Assembly: GCA_030694265.1 (NCBI GenBank)
Contig: JAUXYP010000006.1
Span: forward strand, 124,001 to 188,000
Origin: Sulfuricurvum sp.
GTDB taxonomy: Bacteria > Campylobacterota > Campylobacteria > Campylobacterales > Sulfurimonadaceae
Direction of reading: 5' to 3'
Length of the DNA: 64,000 nt
Shown here: positions 37,724 through 44,225 of the stretch, one piece after another
Numbering within the stretch: the stretch's first letter is position 1
Layout of the letters: each line of letters starts with the position of its first letter
The notes under the pieces: model-generated
Seen by the model: only the letters and a program-made list of their open reading frames with translations
What the model was told of the DNA's origin: nothing
Databases searched by the model: none
Program-made: the position numbers and the translations under genes

Positions 37724-38402
37724 TTTGGTATCCTTGACCTCGAATATTTTGTATGGTCTCTTTGCCCAAATATTTTCGTAAATTTTTAATGTGGGTGCGA
37801 AGATTTTCTTCAGTCGGCTCTTCTTCAAAATCCCAGGCAGATTCAATGAGTGTTTGAGTACTTACGAGCTCATGGGGATATGAAAGAAGTATTTTAAGAA
37901 TTTTTGCTTCTTTTCGAGGAAGAACAATTTTTTTTCCACTGCTATTAAGTCGTCCTAATTTTGGATCGAAGGATATATTTTCGGTAACATGGATAGGTAT
38001 GTCAGGTTTAATCAGAGCAGAACGTTTGATCAACGCCTTAATGCGCAATTCAAGCTCTTTGAGTTCAAATGGCTTTTTAAGGTAGTCATCACACCCTGCA
38101 TCATAAGCGCTAGAGAGATCGTCAATTCCGTTGAGAGAAGTGATAAAAATAGCAGGAGACTCTTTGTGATTTTTTCTAAGTTCACGTAAAACATCGAAGC
38201 CATTGCAAAAGGGAACTTTAACATCGAGTAAAAAAAGATCAAATGATCTTTCATAGCCTAAATCCATAGCTTTTTCACCATCATAAGCACATACCACTTC
38301 ATAGCCATGCTCGGTTAGAAATTCTTCTATGATCGTGGAAAGGGTAAAATCATCTTCCAGTAGCAAGATGCGAAGAGGTGAAGCGGATGTTGGTTTTGGC
38401 AT
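37710..38402 (-). CDS. OmpR-family response regulator
   Basis: A 230-residue regulator. The receiver domain (residues 8-122) has LLLEDDF, the phospho-acceptor Asp in DLFLLDVKVPF and the Lys in DDYLKKPFEL. The C-terminal winged-helix domain (about 140-230) includes RKEAKILKILLSYPHELVS and LRTHIKNLRKYLG. It is the partner of the kinase that follows. TATAAT lies at 38438-38433. Its closeness to pgaBCD makes these genes candidate targets, by inference. Confidence 0.92.
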   Translation of the reverse strand: MPKPTSASPLRILLLEDDFTLSTIIEEFLTEHGYEVVCAYDGEKAMDLGYERSFDLFLLDVKVPFCNGFDVLRELRKNHKESPAIFITSLNGIDDLSSAYDAGCDDYLKKPFELKELELRIKALIKRSALIKPDIPIHVTENISFDPKLGRLNSSGKKIVLPRKEAKILKILLSYPHELVSTQTLIESAWDFEEEPTEENLRTHIKNLRKYLGKETIQNIRGQGYQIAQS

Positions 38403-38449
38403 GATAAATATCACTTATGAATTTTATTTTGAATTATAAATCATTTAAG

Positions 38450-38968
38450 CTAATGTGCATCATCTTTTGTGGGTGAAAGTTTTTTGGTAATCTCATGATA
38501 GGTGAGATAAAGTCGAACATCAAACTCTAGCTGATGATAATCGGATTCGATATAGGTGCAGAGGGAGTAAAACGCTTTATTGTGCTCTTTTTCTTTGAGG
38601 TGTGCGAGCTCGTGAACCACAATCATCCGTAAAAAGGGTTCGGGTACTTTTTTGAACAGATGAGAGATACGGATCTCATTTTTGGCTTTGAGTTTCCCTC
38701 CTTGGACACGTGAGACAAAGGTATGGGTCCCCAGTGCGGAGTGAAGATCACGGATTTTTGTATCATAATGGACTTTGGTGATAGGTGGAGAGTGGCGAAA
38801 ATGGCTGTTTTTGAGCTCTATCACGTAATCGTAGAGACTTTTATCGGTGGTATAGGTGTGGTTGTCAGGATATTTTTTTTCCAGATGACTTCCCAGTTTT
38901 CCACTGTGGATGAGTTCTTGTACTTGCGTTTTTATGGTCTCGTTGTATCCGTTAATGTACTTTAGCAT
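38450..38968 (-). CDS. YgjP-like (DUF45) zinc metallopeptidase
   Basis: A 172-residue soluble protein with the zinc site VVHELAHLKEKEHNKAFY near residue 122. HExxH plus a His seven residues on is typical of the YgjP/WLM group. Substrates are unknown in the family. The -10 hexamer (38979-38974) is only 5 bases before the ATG, with no ribosome-binding site, so the transcript may be leaderless. Divergent from the YmdB gene. Confidence 0.85.
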   Translation of the reverse strand: MLKYINGYNETIKTQVQELIHSGKLGSHLEKKYPDNHTYTTDKSLYDYVIELKNSHFRHSPPITKVHYDTKIRDLHSALGTHTFVSRVQGGKLKAKNEIRISHLFKKVPEPFLRMIVVHELAHLKEKEHNKAFYSLCTYIESDYHQLEFDVRLYLTYHEITKKLSPTKDDAH

Positions 38969-38973
38969 GGGGA

Positions 38974-38979
38974 ATTATA
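38974..38979 (-). promoter_or_regulatory. -10 element immediately before the YgjP-like gene
   Basis: TATAAT on the minus strand ends 5 bases (TCCCC) before the ATG at 38968. The predicted transcript start falls on or next to the start codon. Confidence 0.5.
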
Positions 38980-39032
38980 CAAAAGCTTTGTTTCGGTACA
39001 CTTTCAGAATTATTAATAGATAAGGCGCAGTA

Positions 39033-39842
39033 GTGAAAATAGCATTTATAGGCGATATCGTAGGCCGTCCGGGTCGTAGTATGATCAAAGAAAATTTGAG
39101 AAAATTACGAAAAAGTGAGGGGATTGATTTTGTTATCGCGAACTATGAAAATGCATCACACGGCTTTGGCATGACACTCAAAAATGCGAAAGAGCTTTTT
39201 GAGTCAGGGATAGACGTTATGACCGGCGGCAATCATACGTGGGATAAAAAAGAGATCATCCCTTTGTTAGAGACATTACCTCTTCTACGTCCTCATAATT
39301 ATCCGTTGGGTGTTCCTGGAACGGGGTGTAAGGTATTCGAAGTAGCAGGAGAAAAGCTCGCCGTTTTGAATATCATGGGGCATTACGGTATGCCTTATGT
39401 GGACAATGCCTTTCGATGTGCACGGGATACAGTGTCTGAACTTGCAGAGCAGGGGATTAAATCCATTTTTATTGATTTGCATGCAGAGGCCTCCAGTGAA
39501 AAAAGAGCAATGATGATGTTATTACAGGGACAGGTAAGTGGTATCATGGGTACCCATACTCATGTAGGAACCGATGATTTACAGATATCTAAAGGGACGG
39601 CATATCTCACCGATATCGGTCTTAGCGGTTGTCGTGACAATGTGATAGGCATGGATCAAAAAGTACCGATTGAGCGATTTTTGACAGGTGTTGCGGGGAG
39701 ATTTGAAGTCCCAGAAAAATGCAAACGCATTTTGCAGGTGGCTGTTATGACGCTGGATGGCGGCAAATGTGTTGAAGCCAAAAAGTTTAAAATTTTTGAT
39801 GATGGCAGAACGATTATAACTGACGCATGGATGGAAGAGTGA
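39033..39842 (+). CDS. YmdB-family metallophosphoesterase (TIGR00282)
   Basis: A 269-residue calcineurin-type phosphodiesterase. Metal ligands: FIGDIVGRPGR at the start, NYENASHGFG near 36, TGGNHTWDKKE near 64, IMGHYG near 112 and GTHTHVGTDD near 171. B. subtilis YmdB cleaves cyclic nucleotides and affects biofilm and motility; the substrate here is unknown. The start is GTG at 39033 with AAGGCG upstream. It overlaps the glycosylase gene. Confidence 0.92.
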   Translation: MKIAFIGDIVGRPGRSMIKENLRKLRKSEGIDFVIANYENASHGFGMTLKNAKELFESGIDVMTGGNHTWDKKEIIPLLETLPLLRPHNYPLGVPGTGCKVFEVAGEKLAVLNIMGHYGMPYVDNAFRCARDTVSELAEQGIKSIFIDLHAEASSEKRAMMMLLQGQVSGIMGTHTHVGTDDLQISKGTAYLTDIGLSGCRDNVIGMDQKVPIERFLTGVAGRFEVPEKCKRILQVAVMTLDGGKCVEAKKFKIFDDGRTIITDAWMEE

Positions 39843-40492
39843 CCGAACTCTCTGATTCATGGGAGTTGTATACGGCCCTTGAACGCTTAGACCTGCTACA
39901 AAACTCACAGCCCCTTTGGTGGCCTCAGCACGGAACATTTGAGGTGGTGGTCGGTGCAATCCTCACTCAAAATACCCAATGGACCAGAGTTACTGTCTCG
40001 CTTGAAAATCTTGCGCAAGCCGGAGTCCTGACGCTAGAGGCACTTTCACTCATTGATCCCGAAATCCTGATGGAACTGATCCGTCCAAGCGGACTTATCA
40101 ATGCAAAATCCAAAAACATCATACTCCTATGCCAAGCAATACTTGACAAATTTGGCTCATTTGAAACGTTTACCCATGAGGTGAGCAGGGAATGGCTATT
40201 ACGTCAAAAAGGGATCGGCCCAGAGACTGCTGATTCGATCCTCTGTTATGCGTGTGAGCGTTCAGTGATGGTAGTGGACAGCTACACCGCACGGTTGCTT
40301 CGTGCATTCGGGTATGAGTTTGAGAGCTACAGCGATTTACAGGAGTGGTGCGAACGCGGTGTTAGGGAGCATTGTGATGAATCAACGCTTCAGCGTACTT
40401 TTGCCCATTTTCACGGAATGATTGTGGAGTATGTTAAACACAATACTAACGGTAAAAGCGTTATAATTTCACCATTATTTCAAGGAGCTTAA
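39827..40492 (+). CDS. Endonuclease III-like DNA glycosylase, MagIII type
   Basis: A 221-residue HhH-GPD protein. VVGAILTQNTQWTRV begins the fold; the hairpin LLRQKGIGPETADSILCYA (near 126) and the catalytic Asp in VVDSYTARLL (near 148) follow. There is no C-terminal 4Fe-4S Cys cluster. These features match H. pylori MagIII, which removes 3-methyladenine. The start is uncertain: ATG 39827 has no ribosome site, while GTG 39839 follows GGATGGAAGA. Confidence 0.87.
   Translation: MDGRVTELSDSWELYTALERLDLLQNSQPLWWPQHGTFEVVVGAILTQNTQWTRVTVSLENLAQAGVLTLEALSLIDPEILMELIRPSGLINAKSKNIILLCQAILDKFGSFETFTHEVSREWLLRQKGIGPETADSILCYACERSVMVVDSYTARLLRAFGYEFESYSDLQEWCERGVREHCDESTLQRTFAHFHGMIVEYVKHNTNGKSVIISPLFQGA
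40461..40475 (+). promoter_or_regulatory. Candidate -10 element before the small lipoprotein gene
   Basis: TTATAATTTCACCAT, within the last codons of the glycosylase gene and 18 bases before the lipoprotein start. It is the second copy of the 14-mer seen at 2422. Confidence 0.4.
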
Positions 40493-40621
40493 ATGCGTTA
40501 TTTTATTTTTTCGGTATTAGCAGTTGCATTGTTTAGTGGATGTACAACAAAAGAGTTCAGTCAGGGTGTGGATGATGGTATCGGTGATGTTAAGCGCGTC
40601 ATTCGCGGGAATAATAACTAA
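40493..40621 (+). CDS. Tiny lipoprotein, 42 residues (entericidin-like)
   Basis: MRYFIFSVLAVALFSGCTTK is a lipoprotein signal with lipobox LFSGC (Cys 17). Only about 26 residues follow, with an amphipathic helix-like EFSQGVDDGIGDVKRVIRG and an Asn-rich end. AAGGAG lies seven bases before the ATG. Size and pattern recall entericidin A/B-type peptides, but the similarity is loose. It lies one base after the glycosylase stop. Confidence 0.75.
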   Translation: MRYFIFSVLAVALFSGCTTKEFSQGVDDGIGDVKRVIRGNNN

Positions 40622-40646
40622 TTCTTTTATACTGCGGTGTTTGTGC

Positions 40647-40652
40647 TATAAT
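40647..40652 (+). promoter_or_regulatory. Extended -10 promoter of the MNT/HEPN pair
   Basis: TGCTATAAT gives an extended -10 box 32 bases before the nucleotidyltransferase ATG. A strong GAGGAGGG ribosome site lies between them. Confidence 0.6.
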
Positions 40653-40684
40653 TTTTTAATTATGAATAAAAGAGGAGGGTATGT

Positions 40685-40990
40685 ATGAGCGAAAATGATA
40701 TAGCGCAAATTGGCGAGACAATTATTCGTATTGCACAACCTCAAAAACTTCTTTTATTCGGTAGCGGTGCAAGCAGAACAATGAACAGTGAGAGTGATTT
40801 GGACTTTTTAGTTGTGACGGATCATTTTGATGATGAAGATGTAAAAGTACGACGTGAACTCTACCGTCAAAATGTTCGTGTCCCTTTGGATATTATCTAT
40901 GTAACTTCCTCCGCATTATCCGATAAGCTCAAAACCAATGATCCCGCTTTTAATGAGTTATATTATAACGCCAAGGTGATATATGGGTAA
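40685..40990 (+). CDS. MNT-type minimal nucleotidyltransferase (MntA-like antitoxin)
   Basis: A 101-residue protein of the pol-beta fold. The motif is GSGASRTMNSESDLDFLV (GS, ten residues, DxD, near residue 27), with a third Asp in PLDIIYV near 72. In characterised HEPN/MNT pairs the nucleotidyltransferase adds AMP to the HEPN toxin and silences it. It overlaps the HEPN gene by 8 bases, the usual arrangement. Activity on this partner is inference. Confidence 0.87.
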   Translation: MSENDIAQIGETIIRIAQPQKLLLFGSGASRTMNSESDLDFLVVTDHFDDEDVKVRRELYRQNVRVPLDIIYVTSSALSDKLKTNDPAFNELYYNAKVIYG

Positions 40991-41366
40991 TACGTCAGCG
41001 GCAAAAGAGTGGTTATCCTGCGCATTCAAAGATCTAGAAGAAGCCGAGCTTTTAGATAAGAATGATTTTTATACCGATAAGATAGGCTTTTCGTTACAGC
41101 AGGCATGTGAAAAATGTCTTAAAGCGGTTTTGGCATACAACAATCAGAAAATTACGAAAGTGCATGATTTGGTTGAGTTATTGGCGCAAGCTGATACGGT
41201 TTTGAATTTTGATGCGTATGTGGAAACAATGACGAAGTTAAATGGATTTTACATTGCATCACGTTATCCGATGCCGATTATTTATTCTCCCACAAAAGAA
41301 CAAACCAAAGTTTATATTGTAAGAACACAAGAGCTTTATGAGACGATTAAGTCTTTTTGCTCTTAG
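40983..41366 (+). CDS. HEPN-domain protein (partner of the MNT protein)
   Basis: A 127-residue all-helical HEPN protein of the PF05168 type: AKEWLSCAFKDLEEAE at the start, SLQQACEKCLKAVLAY near 37, KVHDLVELLAQA near 59, and ASRYPMPIIYS near 97. I cannot find the Rx4-6H RNase motif of HepT toxins; the late Arg is followed by YPMP. It may therefore be a non-RNase HEPN or use other residues. It forms a two-gene unit with the MNT protein. Confidence 0.82.
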   Translation: MGNTSAAKEWLSCAFKDLEEAELLDKNDFYTDKIGFSLQQACEKCLKAVLAYNNQKITKVHDLVELLAQADTVLNFDAYVETMTKLNGFYIASRYPMPIIYSPTKEQTKVYIVRTQELYETIKSFCS

Positions 41367-41375
41367 AAATCTTTT

Positions 41376-41567
41376 TTAAAAAACTTCTTTGACTCGACCC
41401 ACTTCACCGCTCATTAATCGAACTTTGATCCCGTAGGGATGATTGGCGGAGTTGGTGAGGATATCTCGTACGATCCCCTCGGTGAGAGCACCTGAGCGTT
41501 GATCTTCTTTGAGCACGATGGTTACGCGCTTTCCTGATTGGATATTTTTACGTTCTTTGCCGTCCAA
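41376..41567 (-). CDS. YwbE family protein
   Basis: A 63-residue protein (DUF2196) of unknown function. NIQSGKRVTIVLKEDQRSG, then GIVRDILT and HPYGIKVRLMSGEVGRVKEV match the whole YwbE family. The frame is open to 41732, but that part overlaps the upstream gene. The TTG at 41567 has AAGGA seven bases upstream and gives the normal family length. Confidence 0.85.
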   Translation of the reverse strand: MDGKERKNIQSGKRVTIVLKEDQRSGALTEGIVRDILTNSANHPYGIKVRLMSGEVGRVKEVF

Positions 41568-41577
41568 AATAGATTCC

Positions 41578-41763
41578 TTAGTCTCTAAGATTGAGCCATG
41601 ATGGTGGATTGTCAAAACACAATGCGCTGGAGTTCCAGTCATTTTTTTCACCGTGACGAGCATGTAGCTTTCCGTCGATGTAAATGTATTGCAGTCCGGT
41701 AACCGTACTGGTGAGTTTCTTGCCTGCTGCAAGCGCTTCTAAGACAGCTTCTCTACTTTCCAT
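41578..41763 (-). CDS. Small protein of unknown function upstream of ywbE
   Basis: A 61-residue soluble protein (MESREAVLEALAAGKKLTST opening). AAAGGA precedes the ATG at a good distance. Its TAA is part of the region that forms the ywbE ribosome site, so the two are probably translated in tandem. I recognise no family. A high share of polar and Trp residues near the C-terminus (DWNSS, SWLNL) does not suggest a membrane protein. Confidence 0.6.
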   Translation of the reverse strand: MESREAVLEALAAGKKLTSTVTGLQYIYIDGKLHARHGEKNDWNSSALCFDNPPSWLNLRD

Positions 41764-41897
41764 ACATTATCCTTTAAAATGGCTCTTTAAAACACCCTTT
41801 GGTGCCTTAATAGAACAACTTGCTGCCTGAGGGTTTAGGGGTAAAAATATTCGGTGGAAATTATGTGATTGGTGACTTGAGTATAAAGTGAGAGGAA

Positions 41898-41915
41898 GGG
41901 CAGATAAATCTGCCC
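41898..41915 (-). terminator. Terminator of the cold-shock gene
   Basis: GGGCAGA and TCTGCCC form a perfect 7-bp stem with a 4-base loop, 9 bases after the csp stop on the minus strand. TTCCTCTC follows, so the U-tract is weak. The remaining gap to 41763 holds nothing else I can support. Confidence 0.7.
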
Positions 41916-41924
41916 AAGGTAAAC

Positions 41925-42143
41925 TTAGAGAACTGTTACGTTTTCTGCTTGTGGACCTTTATCGCCTTGGCCAACAGTATAAGATACTTTTTGACCCTCT
42001 TCTAGAGAAACACGACCATAACCAGTGTGGTTAATTTGACGGAAATGTACGAACAAATCTTTGTCTCCGTTGTCTTGTTGGATAAATCCAAAACCTTTTT
42101 CACTGTTGAACCATTTAACTGTTCCGTTTACTGTAGCTGCCAT
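41925..42143 (-). CDS. Cold-shock protein (CspA family)
   Basis: A 72-residue single cold-shock domain that binds single-stranded nucleic acid. The RNP1 motif is KGFGFIQ and RNP2 is LFVHFR (VFVHF in most), with [15 protein letters not shown] at the start. AAAGGG lies upstream of the ATG. It has its own sigma-70 promoter and a roughly 146-base leader, as in cold-inducible csp genes. Confidence 0.97.
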   Translation of the reverse strand: MAATVNGTVKWFNSEKGFGFIQQDNGDKDLFVHFRQINHTGYGRVSLEEGQKVSYTVGQGDKGPQAENVTVL

Positions 42144-42289
42144 GTGGTAACCCTTTTGTTGTTAATACACCCTGTTGCCAAGATGGTCGAAAATATAATA
42201 ATGGAGTGTTCTTGAGGGTGATTACACTGTTAACACATGGTCTTCAATAATAACTTACCTAAAGATGAAACTCTAAATCATCTTTCTAT
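42144..42289 (-). promoter_or_regulatory. Long 5' leader of the cold-shock mRNA with a 5'-end hairpin
   Basis: From the predicted transcript start near 42289 the leader is about 146 bases. AAAGATGA and TCATCTTT (42285-42261 on the minus strand) form a perfect 8-bp stem with a 9-base loop at the very 5' end. E. coli cspA has a leader of similar length that works as a thermosensor; function here is inferred. Confidence 0.55.
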
Positions 42290-42295
42290 GACTTA

Positions 42296-42324
42296 ATTAT
42301 AGCTGAAAAATATTAAAAGTGCAA
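42296..42324 (-). promoter_or_regulatory. Sigma-70 promoter of the cold-shock gene
   Basis: On the minus strand, TTGCAC (42324-42319) and TATAAT (42301-42296) are spaced by 17 bases. This is among the best promoters in the window. Confidence 0.75.
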
Positions 42325-42332
42325 GGAACAGT

Positions 42333-42361
42333 TTGGTATTTAGCCCTTGGTTGGTTAGAAT
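42333..42361 (+). promoter_or_regulatory. Candidate promoter of the ADP-ribosylglycohydrolase/methyltransferase fusion
   Basis: TTGGTA (42333-42338) and TAGAAT (42356-42361) are 17 bases apart. The predicted start lies about 17 bases before the ATG at 42385, just in front of the TAGGTG ribosome site. It is divergent from the csp promoter. Confidence 0.45.
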
Positions 42362-42384
42362 CTGAGAAAAATTAGGTGAATACT

Positions 42385-44217
42385 ATGAATAATGTATCTA
42401 AAGAAGAATCAATCAAGGGTGCTTTCATGGGTGCAATCGTTGCAGATGCCCTGTGTTTGGGGAGTCATTATGAATACGATGCCCAAAAAATTCATAAGGC
42501 CTATGGGAATAAACCGATTGAAAAATTTATGTCACCGGGTGAAATGATGGGGGGACAAACTCATGGGATCGGATGGGGCGAGAGAAACTATCATCCCGGC
42601 AAAAAAGCAGGGGGCACCACGGACTACGGCGATTACAATATCGTTGTATTGGAACACTTGGCGGCTATTGCCAATCCTTCAAGAGCGTTTAGCGTTGCGG
42701 CGATGATTCCTCATTGGATGAACCGTTTGGAAAACGGCTGGGGTTCATGGATCTGTACGATGACCAAAGAGACGTATTCGCAAGTAAAAAATGGATTTCC
42801 GATTGAACAATTGGGTGGTATTTCAAACGCAATGGCGATTCGCCACGTCGCTGCACATGGCTACTATGAAACCGAAGAGGAGCTAGTAGATGTTGCGCGC
42901 AAAACGATGTTTACGCATAAGAACAGCGAAGCGCTGGGTGGTGGGGAATTTTTTGCCCGTGTGACCCATCGTGTGATAAATGGCGCGACACCTCAAGACG
43001 CGATAGAATCTGTTGCCGTACTAATGGGCGGATTTTTTGAAACGAAAGTAGCTCAGGCTATTGCAAAATACAAAGAGGCAACCAACCCTGATGCACCGCT
43101 GTCTCGTGAGCCTTTTGCGGATGATTTGGCTCTGACTTCCATGGCAAGGCTGTGGGATATCGGCCGATCCGAACCCATAAAAGTCGGCAAAGCAAGCCCG
43201 ACAGAGGGGACTCTTCCGGGGGCTGTCTATTTTATTTTAAAATATGCCGATCAGGAAGATGGATTGAAAAAATCGATTGCGGCCAATGCCATGGTAGGTG
43301 GAGATAATGCATCACGCGGTATCGCCATAGGAATGGTTTTGGGAGCGTATCAAGGGGTCAATGCCATTCCAAAAGAGTGGCAGGTAACATTGGATCAATG
43401 GGATTATTGTGATAACCTTCTTAATCAATTACCGCTTCTGAAAAAAGAACAAAGGGATACTGTGAATACTAAAGAAACAAACATATATGAAACCGATGAG
43501 CTTGTAGGGCAATACTGCGATTTTCAATACGGAGATGAATATTTCGGTGTGGCTAATTTTGCTAAAGCGTGTGCGCAAAAAGCGATTGATTATAGTAAAG
43601 CAATTCCTCGTACGAAAGCACTTGATTTGGGATGTGCAACGGGATACGCGTCGTTTGAGCTGGCAAAAACATTTGAGTATGTAGACGGTATCGATTATTC
43701 ACAGGCCTTTGTGAATGTAGGGCAGCAGTTACAAAAATCGGGACGTATCAGCTACACGCAAAACGGAGAGGGTGAGATCAAGAACCGTAAGGAAGTTGTC
43801 ATTGATGATTTCGGATTTGGGGAAGTGAGCCATAAAGTCCACTTTTCACAAGGAGATGCGTGTGCGCTAGAGCCTGAATTTACAGGGTACGATTTGATTA
43901 TGGCGACCAATCTTATTGACCGATTGTATCAGCCGCATCTGTTTTTGAAAAGTATCCATGAACGTCTTAATAAAAATGGAATTTTAGTACTGACATCTCC
44001 GTATACATGGAAAGAAGAATACACGGCAAAAGAATTTTGGGTAGGCGGCTATGCGGATGAAAACGGCCAAGAGATTACGACACTCAATGCGCTAATGGAT
44101 ATGCTGGGAGAGCATTTTGAACTCGTTGCGACAGAAGACGTCCCTTTTGTCATTCGTGAAACACCGCGTAAATTTCAATACACGATTTCCCAAATGTCAG
44201 TTTGGAAAAAGAAATAA
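42385..44217 (+). CDS. Fusion: ADP-ribosylglycohydrolase domain + OvoA-type 4-mercaptohistidine N-methyltransferase
   Basis: A 610-residue protein. Residues 10-355 form an ADP-ribosylglycohydrolase (DraG/ARH) fold, with GAFMGAIVADALCLG near 12, GGTTDYGD at 76-83 and VGGDNASRG at 304-312. The usual DDT and GGDxD metal motifs are thus altered. Residues 366-608 match the C-terminal methyltransferase of OvoA: YETDELVGQYCDFQYG, the AdoMet loop ALDLGCATGYASFEL (412-426), ATNLIDRLYQPHLFLKSIHE and PFVIRETPRKFQYT. In OvoA that domain makes the N-methyl group of ovothiol. No sulfoxide synthase is in the window. The ATG at 42385 follows AGGTG; GTG 42376 is less likely. Confidence 0.85.
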   Translation: MNNVSKEESIKGAFMGAIVADALCLGSHYEYDAQKIHKAYGNKPIEKFMSPGEMMGGQTHGIGWGERNYHPGKKAGGTTDYGDYNIVVLEHLAAIANPSRAFSVAAMIPHWMNRLENGWGSWICTMTKETYSQVKNGFPIEQLGGISNAMAIRHVAAHGYYETEEELVDVARKTMFTHKNSEALGGGEFFARVTHRVINGATPQDAIESVAVLMGGFFETKVAQAIAKYKEATNPDAPLSREPFADDLALTSMARLWDIGRSEPIKVGKASPTEGTLPGAVYFILKYADQEDGLKKSIAANAMVGGDNASRGIAIGMVLGAYQGVNAIPKEWQVTLDQWDYCDNLLNQLPLLKKEQRDTVNTKETNIYETDELVGQYCDFQYGDEYFGVANFAKACAQKAIDYSKAIPRTKALDLGCATGYASFELAKTFEYVDGIDYSQAFVNVGQQLQKSGRISYTQNGEGEIKNRKEVVIDDFGFGEVSHKVHFSQGDACALEPEFTGYDLIMATNLIDRLYQPHLFLKSIHERLNKNGILVLTSPYTWKEEYTAKEFWVGGYADENGQEITTLNALMDMLGEHFELVATEDVPFVIRETPRKFQYTISQMSVWKKK

Positions 44218-44225
44218 AGATTGCA

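Noticed and set aside
37724-37846. Longer N-terminus of the histidine kinase
   Set aside because: It lies inside the response regulator reading frame and has no membrane or sensor features; TTG 37723 has AAGGA at the right distance.
41568-41732. N-terminal extension of the YwbE frame
   Set aside because: It overlaps the upstream small gene in another frame and is not family-like; TTG 41567 has a good ribosome site and gives normal length.
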